This document shows positions 28,135 to 37,500 of a DNA stretch of 64,000 nt, piece by piece (position 1 is the stretch's first letter; the number at the start of each line of letters is the position of its first letter). Location: contig NZ_JALHAG010000004.1 of assembly GCF_022819085.1 (NCBI RefSeq), positions 186,001 to 250,000 of the forward strand, given 5' to 3'. This stretch comes from Planococcus ruber (GTDB lineage: Bacteria > Bacillota > Bacilli > Bacillales_A > Planococcaceae). Below the pieces are notes generated by a model that ran no database searches, was not told the DNA's origin, and worked only from the letters and a program-made list of their open reading frames with translations. Made by a program: the position numbers and the translations under genes.

Positions 28135-28272
28135 AAAAGAGATAATGGACGAAGAGCCTAGCGCTGGGCTGTTTCGAATGTTAAATTCCTTAGATGGGAA
28201 ATAAAACGGTTGTTTCCATAAAAAAGTGGATTCGGCTTATTTGCTATGCAATAAAGGATGAAAGGGGCCGCT
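28135..28272. other. Gap between pilO and pilD, no clear signal
   Basis: A gap of about 140 bp with no convincing terminator or promoter. A candidate ribosome site GAAAGGGG at 28260-28267 serves the pilD ATG at 28273. Confidence 0.4.
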
Positions 28273-29028
28273 ATGACAATCACCTATACTGTGTTTTCGT
28301 TTATTTTCGGACTGGTTTTCGGTTCTTTCTTTAATGTGGTGGGCCTGCGTGTGCCGAAAAAGGAATCAATCGCGTTTCCACCTTCCCATTGCACCAACTG
28401 CAACCGCCAATTGACGGCGCTTGATCTTGTCCCGGTATTTTCCTATCTCTTCCTGCGCGGCAAATGCCGTTCGTGTGGGGAAAAGATCCACTGGGTTTAT
28501 CCGCTGATGGAATTCATCACTGCGGTGTTGTTTGCGTTCTCTTTCTGGGTGTTCGGGTTGACGCCGGAACTTCTCATCGCGATTCTTTTTGTCTCGCTGC
28601 TGGTCATCATCACGGTTTCGGATATTGCGTATATGCTCATTCCGGACCGGGTTTTGCTGCCGTTTGCGATTCTGTTGCTCGTGCTCCGCTTCTTCATTCC
28701 GCTTGATCCGTGGTGGGATTCGATCCTCGGCGCCGTTATCGGGTTTCTTCTCTTGTTTTTGATTGCGGTCGTTTCAAAAGGCGGGATGGGCGGCGGCGAC
28801 ATCAAATTATTTTTTGTCATCGGCTTGGTGCTCGGGACAACGGGGACGTTGCTGACGCTGTTCCTTGCGTCATTGATCGGAGCGATCGCCGGGATTTTCC
28901 AGCTGCGCATGAGAGGAGCGGGGCGCAAGACGCCGGTGCCATTCGGCCCGTCGATTGCGCTCGGTGCGCTGATCGTCTATTTCTGGGGCGAACCGCTCAT
29001 TGATTGGTATTTCGGATTTTTAGGATGA
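28273..29028 (+). CDS. pilD: Prepilin peptidase / N-methyltransferase
   Basis: A membrane aspartyl protease (A24 family) of 251 residues that cleaves and N-methylates prepilins. The N-terminal zinc tetra-cysteine motif (CTNC ... CRSC) indicates the bifunctional form. Catalytic aspartates lie in VSDIAYMLIPD and the GxGD-type motif GGMGGGDIKLF. About seven to eight hydrophobic helices are present. The ATG at 28273 is preferred over 28258 because GAAAGGGG lies between them. It occupies the comC position between folC and maf of Bacillus, and could also process competence pseudopilins. A hairpin terminator overlaps its stop codon. Confidence 0.95.
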   Translation: MTITYTVFSFIFGLVFGSFFNVVGLRVPKKESIAFPPSHCTNCNRQLTALDLVPVFSYLFLRGKCRSCGEKIHWVYPLMEFITAVLFAFSFWVFGLTPELLIAILFVSLLVIITVSDIAYMLIPDRVLLPFAILLLVLRFFIPLDPWWDSILGAVIGFLLLFLIAVVSKGGMGGGDIKLFFVIGLVLGTTGTLLTLFLASLIGAIAGIFQLRMRGAGRKTPVPFGPSIALGALIVYFWGEPLIDWYFGFLG

Positions 29029-29051
29029 AGCATGCGCTTCATCCTTTTTTC
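29022..29051 (+). terminator. Terminator of the pilus operon
   Basis: AGGATGAAG (29022-29030) pairs with CTTCATCCT (29037-29045), followed by a T-run. The stem includes the pilD stop codon. Confidence 0.9.
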
Positions 29052-29223
29052 TTTGCCTCAAAATAAAGTTTTGAAAGCTGCCAGATAGGCAATAAAGAAA
29101 AATTGCTAAGGCAAATCCCGTTTTTGATTCCGTCCATCGCCTTAAAATTCATTTTTTACATTCCGGTGAAATTTTCCAAACCGAAACATTTTCGGTATGA
29201 TGCTAAAAAAGGAGGAATTTGAA

Positions 29224-29838
29224 ATGAAATTCAAAACCAATCAGCCCATCGTCTTGGCGTCTGCATCGCCGCGGCGGAAAGAATTATTGGAAAGCCTTGG
29301 CATTGACTTTGCGATCATCCCGAGCAAAAAAGCGGAGCCGGCTCCGGAGCATTTCAAGAGCGCAGTGGAATACGTGGTGGAGTGTGCGCTTCAAAAAGCG
29401 AAAGAGATTGCAAAAGTTACGCCTGAATCCGTCGTGATCGGCTCGGATACGGTGGTGGTGCTTGGCGGGAAAGTATTGCTGAAGCCGAAAGACAAAGAGC
29501 AGGCTCGGAATTTTCTGGAGCGCTTATCCCGGAATACGCATGAAGTCGTTACGGCGCTCGCAATTATAAAGGGAGAGGATGAGCAAACTTTTTACGAGAC
29601 GACGGAAGTGACATTCTATGACTTGGACAGATCATGGATCGAAGCCTATATCGGGACGAGCGATCCGTATGACAAGGCAGGCGCTTACGGCATCCAAACG
29701 GCGTCCGGGTTATTCGTCAAAGAAATTAAAGGCGATTACCAAACGGTTGTCGGCTTGCCGGTTGCGAGCCTTGCCCGGAAGCTGGAAGCGTCCGGCTATA
29801 TTTCGCTCGAAGGGAGCCATGTCCATGCTGACTTCTGA
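29224..29838 (+). CDS. maf: Maf-family nucleotide pyrophosphatase (dTTP/UTP type)
   Basis: Hydrolyses non-canonical or excess nucleoside triphosphates; in Bacillus Maf affects septum formation. It has 204 residues with the Maf signature LASASPRRKELLESLG at the N-terminus and later SDTVVVLGGKVLLKPKDKEQAR. The ATG at 29224 follows AAAGGAGG; an in-frame ATG at 29197 has no such site. It overlaps radC by about 20 bases. Confidence 0.95.
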   Translation: MKFKTNQPIVLASASPRRKELLESLGIDFAIIPSKKAEPAPEHFKSAVEYVVECALQKAKEIAKVTPESVVIGSDTVVVLGGKVLLKPKDKEQARNFLERLSRNTHEVVTALAIIKGEDEQTFYETTEVTFYDLDRSWIEAYIGTSDPYDKAGAYGIQTASGLFVKEIKGDYQTVVGLPVASLARKLEASGYISLEGSHVHADF

Positions 29839-30520
29839 ACAGCCGTTGATGATCCGGGACGTCCATGCGCAGGACCGGCCGCGCGAGCGGCTGGTCAACC
29901 AAGGCGCCATGAGTTTGTCGAATCAGGAATTGATTGCAATTTTGCTTCGCACCGGAACGAAGCAGGAATCCGTTTTACATCTCTCCAACCAGGTGCTCCT
30001 CCATTTTGAGCATCTCCATCATTTAAAAGATGCAACGATCGAAGAAATGACTTCCATTAAAGGCATTGGCCAGGCGAAGGCTGTTCAGCTGCTCGCCGCC
30101 ATTGAGCTTGGCCGCCGTTTATCCTCCAAACAAACCGACACAAAATATACCATTCGTTCCCCAAAAGATGCCGCCTCTTATTTGATGGCGGATATGACAT
30201 CCCTCAAACAAGAACATTTCGTGGTTCTTTTTCTCAACATCAAAAACCAAGTCATGCATAAGCAGACCGTTTTCGTCGGCAGCTTGAATGCGAGCATTGT
30301 CCATCCGCGTGAAATTTTTCGCGAAGCGGTGCGCAGATCGGCCGCTTCCATCGTCTGTGCCCATAACCACCCTTCCGGAAACCCGGCGCCTTCACCGGAA
30401 GATATCGCCGTCACGAAGCGTTTGGTGGAGGCTAGCAGCATTGTCGGAATCGAACTATTGGATCATATCATCATCGGTGACCATCAATTCATTTCTTTGA
30501 ATGAAAAGGGCTATATGTAA
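29819..30520 (+). CDS. radC: RadC family JAB-domain protein
   Basis: A 233-residue protein with an N-terminal helix-hairpin-helix-like region ([22 protein letters not shown]) and a C-terminal JAB1/MPN metalloprotease-type domain with [16 protein letters not shown]. The role of RadC is unsettled; earlier links to DNA repair are doubtful. The ATG at 29819 with GAAGGGA upstream lies inside the maf end; an alternative is 29825. Position between maf and mreB matches Bacillus. Confidence 0.93.
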   Translation: MSMLTSEQPLMIRDVHAQDRPRERLVNQGAMSLSNQELIAILLRTGTKQESVLHLSNQVLLHFEHLHHLKDATIEEMTSIKGIGQAKAVQLLAAIELGRRLSSKQTDTKYTIRSPKDAASYLMADMTSLKQEHFVVLFLNIKNQVMHKQTVFVGSLNASIVHPREIFREAVRRSAASIVCAHNHPSGNPAPSPEDIAVTKRLVEASSIVGIELLDHIIIGDHQFISLNEKGYM

Positions 30521-30525
30521 CACTG

Positions 30526-30552
30526 TTGTTTTCTTTGCTTTTCAGCTATAAT
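30526..30552 (+). promoter_or_regulatory. Promoter of the mreBCD-minCD operon
   Basis: A perfect -10 box TATAAT (30547-30552), preceded by TTGTTT (30526-30531) with a 15-bp spacer or GTTGTT one base earlier. The gap after radC is short and has no terminator. Confidence 0.6.
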
Positions 30553-30609
30553 GAAAGGTATTGTGTTAACACTATGGCTTTTTGGCATATAAAGAAGGGA
30601 AGATTTGAC

Positions 30610-31638
30610 TTGTTTGGAATCGGATCAAAAGATGTAGGAATAGACTTAGGTACTGCTAATACGTTAGTTTTTGTAAAAAATAAAGGGATTGTTCTTCGTG
30701 AACCTTCAGTTGTCGCGAAAAACACAAGTACAGGTGAAATCGTCGCTGTCGGAAACGATGCGCGCAATATGATCGGACGGACTCCTGGGTCCATCGTAGC
30801 GATCCGTCCAATGAGAGACGGCGTTATCGCTGACTATGATACAACCACCGCAATGATTCAATATTACTTGAAAGAAGCTATGAAAGTGGCAGGCGGGACT
30901 TGGAAAAAGTCGAACGTCATGATTTGTGTGCCTTATGGCATCACTTCAGTCGAACGCCGTGCGATTATCGATGCATCCCGCCAGGCAGGAGCTCGGGAAG
31001 CTTTCACAATCGAAGAGCCTTTTGCAGCTGCAATCGGAGCAAATCTTCCAGTATGGGAACCTACCGGCAGTATGGTCGTCGATATTGGTGGCGGTACTAC
31101 TGAAGTTGCAGTCATTTCACTTGGCGGCATTGTAACGAGCGAATCGGTTCGGGTTGCCGGCGATTCAATGGACCAGGCAATTACGCAATACATCCGTAAA
31201 ACGTATAACTTAACGATCGGTGAACGGACAGCGGAAGCGGTTAAAATGGAAATCGGTTCAGCTCGTGCAGCAACAGAAGCTGAGAAGAATTTGAAAATGG
31301 AGATCCGCGGACGCGATCTTTTGACAGGCCTTCCAAAAACAATTGAAATTTCAGCGGATGAAATTGCGGAAGCATTGAAAGAGTCAATTGCCGCAATCAT
31401 CGACGGCGTGAAGAAAACGCTTGAAACGACACCGCCTGAATTATCAGCGGATGTCATGGAACGCGGAATCGTCTTGACCGGAGGCGGAGCGCTTCTAAAA
31501 AACCTGGACAAAGTTATTTCAGATGTTACAATGATGCCTGTTATCATTGCAGATGATCCATTGGATTGTGTCGCAATTGGAACTGGTAAAGCTTTAGATA
31601 ATATGGATCAGATCCGACGCCAGCAATCGCATAAATAA
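30610..31638 (+). CDS. mreB: Rod shape-determining protein MreB
   Basis: The bacterial actin that directs lateral wall synthesis. It has 342 residues from a TTG start with the canonical opening [27 protein letters not shown] lies seven bases upstream. The frame continues upstream to ATGs at 30574 and 30526, but these would add an atypical N-terminus. Phosphate-binding segments [14 protein letters not shown] and LTGGGALL are intact. It heads mreC, mreD, minC and minD. Confidence 0.96.
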   Translation: MFGIGSKDVGIDLGTANTLVFVKNKGIVLREPSVVAKNTSTGEIVAVGNDARNMIGRTPGSIVAIRPMRDGVIADYDTTTAMIQYYLKEAMKVAGGTWKKSNVMICVPYGITSVERRAIIDASRQAGAREAFTIEEPFAAAIGANLPVWEPTGSMVVDIGGGTTEVAVISLGGIVTSESVRVAGDSMDQAITQYIRKTYNLTIGERTAEAVKMEIGSARAATEAEKNLKMEIRGRDLLTGLPKTIEISADEIAEALKESIAAIIDGVKKTLETTPPELSADVMERGIVLTGGGALLKNLDKVISDVTMMPVIIADDPLDCVAIGTGKALDNMDQIRRQQSHK

Positions 31639-31652
31639 GGAGGATTGCACTA

Positions 31653-32537
31653 ATGCCACAGTTTTTTTCGAATAAGCGGCTTATCTTGCTGCTACTCGGC
31701 GTTATTCTGCTCGTCGCATTGATTTCTTTTTCTTTGCGCGATCGGGACAATGTGTCATTGCCGGAGCAGATCATCAAAGATGCCGTTGGTGCTGGGCAAT
31801 CGGTCTTTTCAAGGCCCGCACATTTTGTCACAGGGGTTTTCGATAACGTGGATTCGCTTTTGAATACATATGAAGAAAACAAATACCTGAAATCACGTCT
31901 GGAAGAATTTGCAACGGTCCAGGCGGAAGTCACGGATCTTCGTTCTGAAAACGCGGAACTGAAAGAACTGGTCGGCAAAGAAGAGGATTTACGGGATTAT
32001 AATCCAATCCAGGCAACCGTCATTGCACGGAACCCGGACCAATGGGAAGAGAAAATCGTCATCAATAAAGGCGAGACGAGCGGCGTGAAGCCGAATATGG
32101 CCGTCATGACAGCGCGCGGTTTGATCGGCAAGGTGACGCTGGTGACTAAATTGTCTTCAACGGTTGAATTGATTTCCACTCAAAACCCGAACTATCGCGT
32201 TTCAGCGATGGTGCTCGGGGGCGACAAAGCGGTATTCGGCTTGATTGAAGGCTATGACGCCGATCGCCGCGAATTGCTCTTGAAGCGGATTGATGCTGAA
32301 ATCGAACTCAAAGAAGGGCAAAAAGTCGTGTCCAGCGGGCTTGGCGGGATTTTCCCGAAAGGCATCGTCATCGGGGAAATTACGGAAGTGGCCATTGATG
32401 AATTCGGTTTGACAAAACTCGCTTACGTCAAACCGGCGGCAGACTTCACGTTGCTGAACCATGTCGTGATAGCGGACCGGCTGACGCCGGAAGTGGACGG
32501 GGAAGATAATGGGGAGACAGGAGACGGTGAATCATGA
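31653..32537 (+). CDS. mreC: Rod shape-determining protein MreC
   Basis: A bitopic protein of 294 residues with an N-terminal transmembrane helix (about 9-26), a coiled coil (about 70-110), and the MreC beta-barrel domains with VINKGETSGVKPNMAVM and VVSSGLGGIFPKGIVIG. It scaffolds the elongasome outside the membrane. It overlaps mreD by 4 bases. Confidence 0.96.
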   Translation: MPQFFSNKRLILLLLGVILLVALISFSLRDRDNVSLPEQIIKDAVGAGQSVFSRPAHFVTGVFDNVDSLLNTYEENKYLKSRLEEFATVQAEVTDLRSENAELKELVGKEEDLRDYNPIQATVIARNPDQWEEKIVINKGETSGVKPNMAVMTARGLIGKVTLVTKLSSTVELISTQNPNYRVSAMVLGGDKAVFGLIEGYDADRRELLLKRIDAEIELKEGQKVVSSGLGGIFPKGIVIGEITEVAIDEFGLTKLAYVKPAADFTLLNHVVIADRLTPEVDGEDNGETGDGES

Positions 32538-33079
32538 TCCGTTATCTGATTCCGCTTATCGGCCTGGTCCTGTTTTTCCTTGAACCTGTTTTCGGACTTT
32601 TTTCACCGCTGCAGATGAATGGCGATTTTTATTACATCGTCCCGCGCTTTTTGATCATGTTTCTGATATTCGTGTCCGTTTATTACGACACAAAACGGGC
32701 AATGTACTACGGATTATTTTTCGGACTCTTGTATGATGTCTTTTTCATTGATATTATTGGTTTATATTCTTTTTTGTATCCGGCCGTTTGTGTAATCGCC
32801 GGATACACCGTAAAATCAATCCACCGGAATCTATTCATCACGACTGTTTTGACTTTGGTCTTGACGGCGCTTTTCGAATTCGTCCTGTTTCAATTCTTTT
32901 CGTTGATCGGGCTTGCTTCGATGCCGATTAAAGCCTTTTTGGGAACCCGCTTGCTCCCGACGATGATCGCGAATTCGCTGTTTTTATTCATCTTGGGCTG
33001 GGCTTTCCGATCGGTGATCGTGGCCCGTTTTATCGAACGCCAGAACAGTCCGGGAATGTCCGGATATAACGGCCAGTAA
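32534..33079 (+). CDS. mreD: Rod shape-determining protein MreD
   Basis: A small polytopic membrane protein (181 residues, five to six helices) of the elongasome. The family is poorly conserved, but size, hydrophobicity and the overlap with mreC make the assignment secure. Confidence 0.93.
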   Translation: MIRYLIPLIGLVLFFLEPVFGLFSPLQMNGDFYYIVPRFLIMFLIFVSVYYDTKRAMYYGLFFGLLYDVFFIDIIGLYSFLYPAVCVIAGYTVKSIHRNLFITTVLTLVLTALFEFVLFQFFSLIGLASMPIKAFLGTRLLPTMIANSLFLFILGWAFRSVIVARFIERQNSPGMSGYNGQ

Positions 33080-33113
33080 GGCTTATTTTAATGAAAGCGC
33101 AGGTGACACATTT

Positions 33114-33779
33114 TTGAGGAATCTTGTCTATATCAAAGGGACGAAACAAGGGCTCGTTCTGCAGCTCGATGACCAGTGTTCTTACACCGATCTGCTGACG
33201 GAGCTGCAGGCAAAGGTGTCGGATCCTGCGCTTGATGGCAGTGCGGAAGTGCAGATTCATCTGGGGAACCGGTACTGCACGGAAGCGCAGACGAAAGAAA
33301 TCATTGCGATCACGCAAAGCAATTCGCATCTGCGGGTGTCGAGCGTGAGAAGCGATGTCATTACCGTCGAAGAAAGCAACCGCCGGATCATGGAACGCCA
33401 ATCCGAAACGTATGTCGGCATTGTGCGTTCGGGCCAGGTGGTCAAAGCGGAAGGCGATTTGGTCGTGGTCGGGGACGTCAATCCGAACGCGAAAGTGGTC
33501 GCCGGAGGCAATATATATGTGCTCGGCCGCTTAAAAGGGATCGCTCATGCCGGAGCAAATGGCAACCGTGAAGCGGTCATTGCAGCTTCATGGCTGGAAG
33601 CGACGCATCTGAAAATCGATGACGCGCTTGAAACGATGACCGATGAACTCACGGTGCTTTCCGAGCAGCCGGAAATGGAATGTGCTTATTTACATACGAA
33701 TGGCCATATCATCATCGACCGCTTGCAGGAATTGCGCTTTATACGGCCGCAAATTTCAACGTTTAAAGGAGGAAGCTAA
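33114..33779 (+). CDS. minC: Septum site-determining protein MinC
   Basis: Inhibits FtsZ ring formation away from midcell. It has 221 residues: a short N-terminal domain (about 1-100) and the C-terminal beta-helix with VRSGQVVKAEGDLVVVGDVNPNAKVVAGG, typical of MinC. The start appears to be TTG at 33114, since no ATG fits; a weak AGGTG lies about nine bases upstream. It is followed directly by minD. Confidence 0.94.
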   Translation: MRNLVYIKGTKQGLVLQLDDQCSYTDLLTELQAKVSDPALDGSAEVQIHLGNRYCTEAQTKEIIAITQSNSHLRVSSVRSDVITVEESNRRIMERQSETYVGIVRSGQVVKAEGDLVVVGDVNPNAKVVAGGNIYVLGRLKGIAHAGANGNREAVIAASWLEATHLKIDDALETMTDELTVLSEQPEMECAYLHTNGHIIIDRLQELRFIRPQISTFKGGS

Positions 33780-33780
33780 T

Positions 33781-34581
33781 GTGGGAGAAGCAATAGTCAT
33801 AACGTCAGGTAAGGGAGGCGTCGGTAAAACGACGACGACCGCCAATCTCGGCACTGCATTGGCTCTTCAAGGCAAAAAAGTATGCTTAATCGATACCGAT
33901 ATCGGTTTGCGGAATTTAGACGTAATATTAGGACTCGAAAACCGGATCATCTACGATTTGGTCGACGTTCTCGATGGCCGCTGCAAAGTCCACCAGGCGC
34001 TTGTCAAGGACAAGCGTTTTGATGACATGCTGTATTTATTGCCAGCTGCTCAAACAACGGATAAGAACGCGATCAATCCGGAGCAAATGAAAGAATTGGT
34101 GACGAAGCTGAAAGATGAATACGATTTCGTCATTATCGATTGCCCGGCCGGCATCGAACAAGGCTATAAAAATGCCGTGGCGGGCGCCGATAAAGCGATC
34201 GTCGTCACGACACCTGAAATTTCAGCTGTCCGCGATGCTGACCGCATCATCGGTTTGCTTGAGCTCGAAGAAAACATCGAGCCGCCGAAGTTGATCATCA
34301 ACCGCATTCGCCAGCACTTGATGAAAGCGGGCGAAGCGCTCGATGTCAACGAAATCACGACGCACTTGTCGATCGATTTGCTTGGAATCGTTGCTGACGA
34401 TGAAACGGTCATTTCAAGTTCAAACCGCGGCGAACCTGTCGTAATGGACCCGAACAACCGCGCAGCGATGGGCTACCGCAATATCGCCCGCCGCATTTTA
34501 GGTGAATCTGTACCGCTCATGACGATGGATCAGAAGAGCGGCGGCGTGTTCTCGAAAATTAAAGCGATTTTTTCTAAATAA
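33781..34581 (+). CDS. minD: Septum site-determining ATPase MinD
   Basis: A membrane-associated ATPase that recruits MinC to the poles. It has 266 residues with the deviant Walker A GKGGVGKTT at residues 10-18, Walker B-type IIDCPAGIE, and a C-terminal amphipathic membrane helix (FSKIKAIFSK). The start is GTG at 33781 with GGAGGAAG just upstream. In Bacillus the next genes are spoIVFA and spoIVFB; here they are absent. Confidence 0.97.
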   Translation: MGEAIVITSGKGGVGKTTTTANLGTALALQGKKVCLIDTDIGLRNLDVILGLENRIIYDLVDVLDGRCKVHQALVKDKRFDDMLYLLPAAQTTDKNAINPEQMKELVTKLKDEYDFVIIDCPAGIEQGYKNAVAGADKAIVVTTPEISAVRDADRIIGLLELEENIEPPKLIINRIRQHLMKAGEALDVNEITTHLSIDLLGIVADDETVISSSNRGEPVVMDPNNRAAMGYRNIARRILGESVPLMTMDQKSGGVFSKIKAIFSK

Positions 34582-34594
34582 CGAAATATAACGA

Positions 34595-34663
34595 TGCCCC
34601 CGCATCCGAATTGTTTCTGCTCACAAACGAGCAGGGATGATTTGGGTCCGGGGGTTTTTTATT
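34595..34663 (+). terminator. Terminator of the mre-min operon
   Basis: CCCCCG pairs with CGGGGG across an extended stem that also contains the inner hairpin CTGCTC / GAGCAG, followed by a T-run at about 34655. Confidence 0.8.
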
Positions 34664-34676
34664 TGGGAGGTGCTAA

Positions 34677-35615
34677 ATGAACGAACGATTGTTGGCGCAA
34701 ATGGTATTGGTGGAAAGAGTGTCAAAAAGCCATCCTGCCTGGAATTCGATAAGCAGCGAACTAAAAAGTTCGTTGGCTGGAGCAGGAGGAGAACAACGAA
34801 CCCTATCCTTGTTGAAAAGAGAATTAATCCTTCCAGGAGAAACCATCATTTTGACGGATTTATCGATTCCTAATGGAAGTGGTTACGCCCAGCTGGATCT
34901 GCTTGTTGTAAATCAAAAATTGGTTTGCGTCCTTGAAGTGAAGAATATGAAAGGCGATTTCTATTTTGATTCGGAAAATCTTCAGTTTCATCGATTGGTG
35001 GATGGGCGGACGGAAGGAATGAAAAGCCCGGAGTCACAACTGCATCGTGCAGTCAAAGCGACAGAACGGTTTTTAGGCATTCCAGTCGCCGGAGTGATTG
35101 TGCTGGCAAGCCGTTCAGGGCGAGTAGTAGAGGGGCCGAAGAACTATCCGGCAGTGTCTCTCGACTATTTGCCGTTTTATTTGGAAAGTTTAGTCAGCGG
35201 GAAAAAGCTGTTTGATGAACAAAAGTTATCAGCGAAAGTGCGCGCTTTGCCTAAGAGGAGTTTCGATCAAAATTTGTTGGAGCGCTACGGGCTTCGTATC
35301 GATTCCTTGCGACTTGGTGTGACGTGTCCGCGATGCAGGAATTCGGCTTTGTGCAGAAAAAATCGAAAATGGCATTGCGGTGGCTGCGACGGTTTTTTCC
35401 ATGATGCACATGAAGTAACGCTTCAGGAATATGCGGTTTTATTCGGAGCGGAATTGCCTACAAGTTTTGCTTACCGGTTGCTTGGTGTAGAAGACAAACA
35501 TTTGCTTTACCGGTTATTGGAGAAGTCTGCCCTGCAGGGAAATGAACGCGGCAGACGGTGGATTGTGCCGAGGCGGGAATTGTTGGAGGCGTATTTTGGA
35601 TCGATTTGGCGCTGA
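34677..35615 (+). CDS. NERD-domain protein with C-terminal zinc-ribbon-like segment
   Basis: A 312-residue protein. Residues 38-150 form a NERD (nuclease-related) domain: GAGGEQRTLSLLKREL, then the core Y-A-Q-L-D-L-L-V-V and V-L-E-V-K-N-M-K-G that carry the nuclease-like Asp and Glu-x-Lys residues. A later CPRC / CGGC pair (about 218-240) looks like a zinc ribbon. No signal peptide is present. Function is unknown; NERD proteins are suspected DNA-processing or defence-related enzymes. GGAGG precedes the ATG. It occupies the place of spoIVFA/spoIVFB of Bacillus and is followed immediately by a 21-bp array. Confidence 0.82.
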   Translation: MNERLLAQMVLVERVSKSHPAWNSISSELKSSLAGAGGEQRTLSLLKRELILPGETIILTDLSIPNGSGYAQLDLLVVNQKLVCVLEVKNMKGDFYFDSENLQFHRLVDGRTEGMKSPESQLHRAVKATERFLGIPVAGVIVLASRSGRVVEGPKNYPAVSLDYLPFYLESLVSGKKLFDEQKLSAKVRALPKRSFDQNLLERYGLRIDSLRLGVTCPRCRNSALCRKNRKWHCGGCDGFFHDAHEVTLQEYAVLFGAELPTSFAYRLLGVEDKHLLYRLLEKSALQGNERGRRWIVPRRELLEAYFGSIWR

Positions 35616-35617
35616 AC

Positions 35618-35722
35618 GCACCTCGCTGCGATTGTTTCGCACCTCCCAGCGATTTCTCCGCACCTCAAACTGGAATTTCCGCACCCCAGAGCCCAAAGTT
35701 CGCACCTCAACACCGAAAGCCT
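35618..35722. repeat. 21-bp-period array, core GCACCTC (five units)
   Basis: GCACC cores start at 35618, 35639, 35660, 35681 and 35702, every interval exactly 21 bp; four are full GCACCTC. The first two units also share GCGATT in the same phase. The array starts three bases after the NERD gene's stop codon and ends about 20 bp before the rplU promoter. No hairpin terminator precedes it, so transcription from the NERD gene would run through the array. Confidence 0.9.
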
Positions 35723-35743
35723 GCTCGCTATTGAATAAAACCG

Positions 35744-35773
35744 TTGACGCGGCATGCGCATACGTGGTATTAT
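35744..35773 (+). promoter_or_regulatory. Promoter of the rplU operon
   Basis: TTGACG (35744-35749) and TATTAT (35768-35773) with an 18-bp spacer, just upstream of the L21 leader. Confidence 0.7.
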
Positions 35774-35779
35774 TCTACT

Positions 35780-35893
35780 GTTATGTTTGTAGCGCACCTG
35801 TGCTACAACCGCTCGAATCAGGTTATTCGAAGAGCCAGCAGCAATGCCGGTCACCTGAATAGGCGAGTCTTAGTCTAAGAGGAGGTGCAAGGA
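35780..35893 (+). promoter_or_regulatory. Ribosomal protein L21 leader RNA
   Basis: The roughly 110-nt untranslated region contains two stems: TTGTAGCGCAC / GTGCTACAA (about 35789-35810), and CAGGT-type arms CAGGTTATTCGA / ...CACCTGAATAGG further on. Structured leaders upstream of rplU are established in Bacillales and are thought to mediate autoregulation by a ribosomal protein. GGAGG sits at the end of the leader. Confidence 0.7.
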
Positions 35894-35894
35894 T

Positions 35895-36203
35895 ATGTAC
35901 GCAATTATTGAAACTGGTGGTAAACAAATCAAAGTTGAAGCGGGCCAAGAAATCTACGTTGAGAAATTGAACGGTGAAGCTGGTGACGTGATCACATTTG
36001 ATAAAGTTCTATTTGTAGGTGGAGACGATTCTAAAGTGGGTGTTCCTTTTGTTGAAGGAGCTACTGTATCGGCAACTGTTGTTAAAAACGGCCGCGCTAA
36101 AAAGATTACTGTTTTCAAATACAAATCGAAAAAGAACTACCGTAAAAAACAAGGTCATCGTCAGCCATACACAAAATTGACTGTCGACGCGATCAACCTG
36201 TAA
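35895..36203 (+). CDS. rplU: 50S ribosomal protein L21
   Basis: A 102-residue ribosomal protein with the standard start [18 protein letters not shown] and a basic C-terminus ([19 protein letters not shown]). It is first in the rplU-prp-rpmA operon. AGGAGGTGCAAGGAT precedes the ATG. Confidence 0.98.
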   Translation: MYAIIETGGKQIKVEAGQEIYVEKLNGEAGDVITFDKVLFVGGDDSKVGVPFVEGATVSATVVKNGRAKKITVFKYKSKKNYRKKQGHRQPYTKLTVDAINL

Positions 36204-36206
36204 GAC

Positions 36207-36840
<634 letters not shown>

Positions 36841-36847
36841 TACAAAA

Positions 36848-36880
36848 CGAAAGGGCTGCGCATGCAGCCCTTTTTATTTT
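36848..36880 (+). terminator. Terminator after rpmA
   Basis: AAAGGGCTGC pairs with GCAGCCCTTT around a short GCAT loop, followed by a T-run. Confidence 0.92.
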
Positions 36881-36986
36881 GAAAAACTATGGCGGCGTTT
36901 TAAAATCTCTCTCATCTCTTCTTTTCCTGGAAAATCCAGCGGTAAAATTGGTATACTGAAAAAAGAAGACGAACGGGACGTGACTT

Positions 36987-37499
36987 ATGAAAACACCAAT
37001 GACAGTGGCACAATCGCTTCGGCATGCGCGCCATGATTTCTTAAATGAATTGCAATTGATCAAAATGAATTTGGATCTTGGGCGCTTGGATGAGGTCCAG
37101 GCGATTATTCGCACGCATGGCGAAGCGGCTGTGCAGATGAGCCGGCTCTCGGGTTTGAAAATGGAAAAGCTGGAAGAATGGCTGCTGCTTTCGCAATGGC
37201 GCTACCCGGAATTCCGTTTTCATCTCAGCTGCCAGGCGGTAAAGGCACCAGTCCATTTGGATGGACTGTATGCGGAAACGATCGAAGCGTTGATCGAGGC
37301 GGCTCTGGGAGATACGGACCCGTACGAGGAATACGAATGCTTCCTTACGTTTTTGAACGAAGATTCTTATTTTATTGCAGAGATTCGGTTGACTGGTGAA
37401 TGGACAGAAATAGCGGTTCCGGAAACGGAGTTTGAGATAGTGAAAGCGTGCGGACCGGATGGCTTGAACATCGCCATACGCGCACAGATGGAGGGATAA
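36987..37499 (+). CDS. spo0B: Spo0B-like phosphotransferase
   Basis: A 170-residue protein. The helical-hairpin segment [21 protein letters not shown] is split here in description; it carries the phospho-accepting His16 in the RHD-x-x-N-x-L-Q motif of Spo0B. The C-terminal half is a degenerate kinase-like domain. In Bacillus it relays phosphate from Spo0F to Spo0A. It lies one base before obg, the same arrangement as in Bacillus. Retention of Spo0B in a genome region stripped of other sporulation genes suggests a non-sporulation phosphorelay role, which is inferred. Confidence 0.85.
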   Translation: MKTPMTVAQSLRHARHDFLNELQLIKMNLDLGRLDEVQAIIRTHGEAAVQMSRLSGLKMEKLEEWLLLSQWRYPEFRFHLSCQAVKAPVHLDGLYAETIEALIEAALGDTDPYEEYECFLTFLNEDSYFIAEIRLTGEWTEIAVPETEFEIVKACGPDGLNIAIRAQMEG

Positions 37500-37500
37500 T

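Noticed and set aside
35618-35722. CRISPR array
   Set aside because: The conserved core is only 7-9 bp, total unit 21 bp, spacers are not unique 30-mers, and no cas genes are in the window.
35542-35862. Open frame with repeated R-T-S heptads over the GCACCTC array
   Set aside because: Same artefact of a 21-bp period; overlaps the NERD gene end and the rplU promoter and has no ribosome site.
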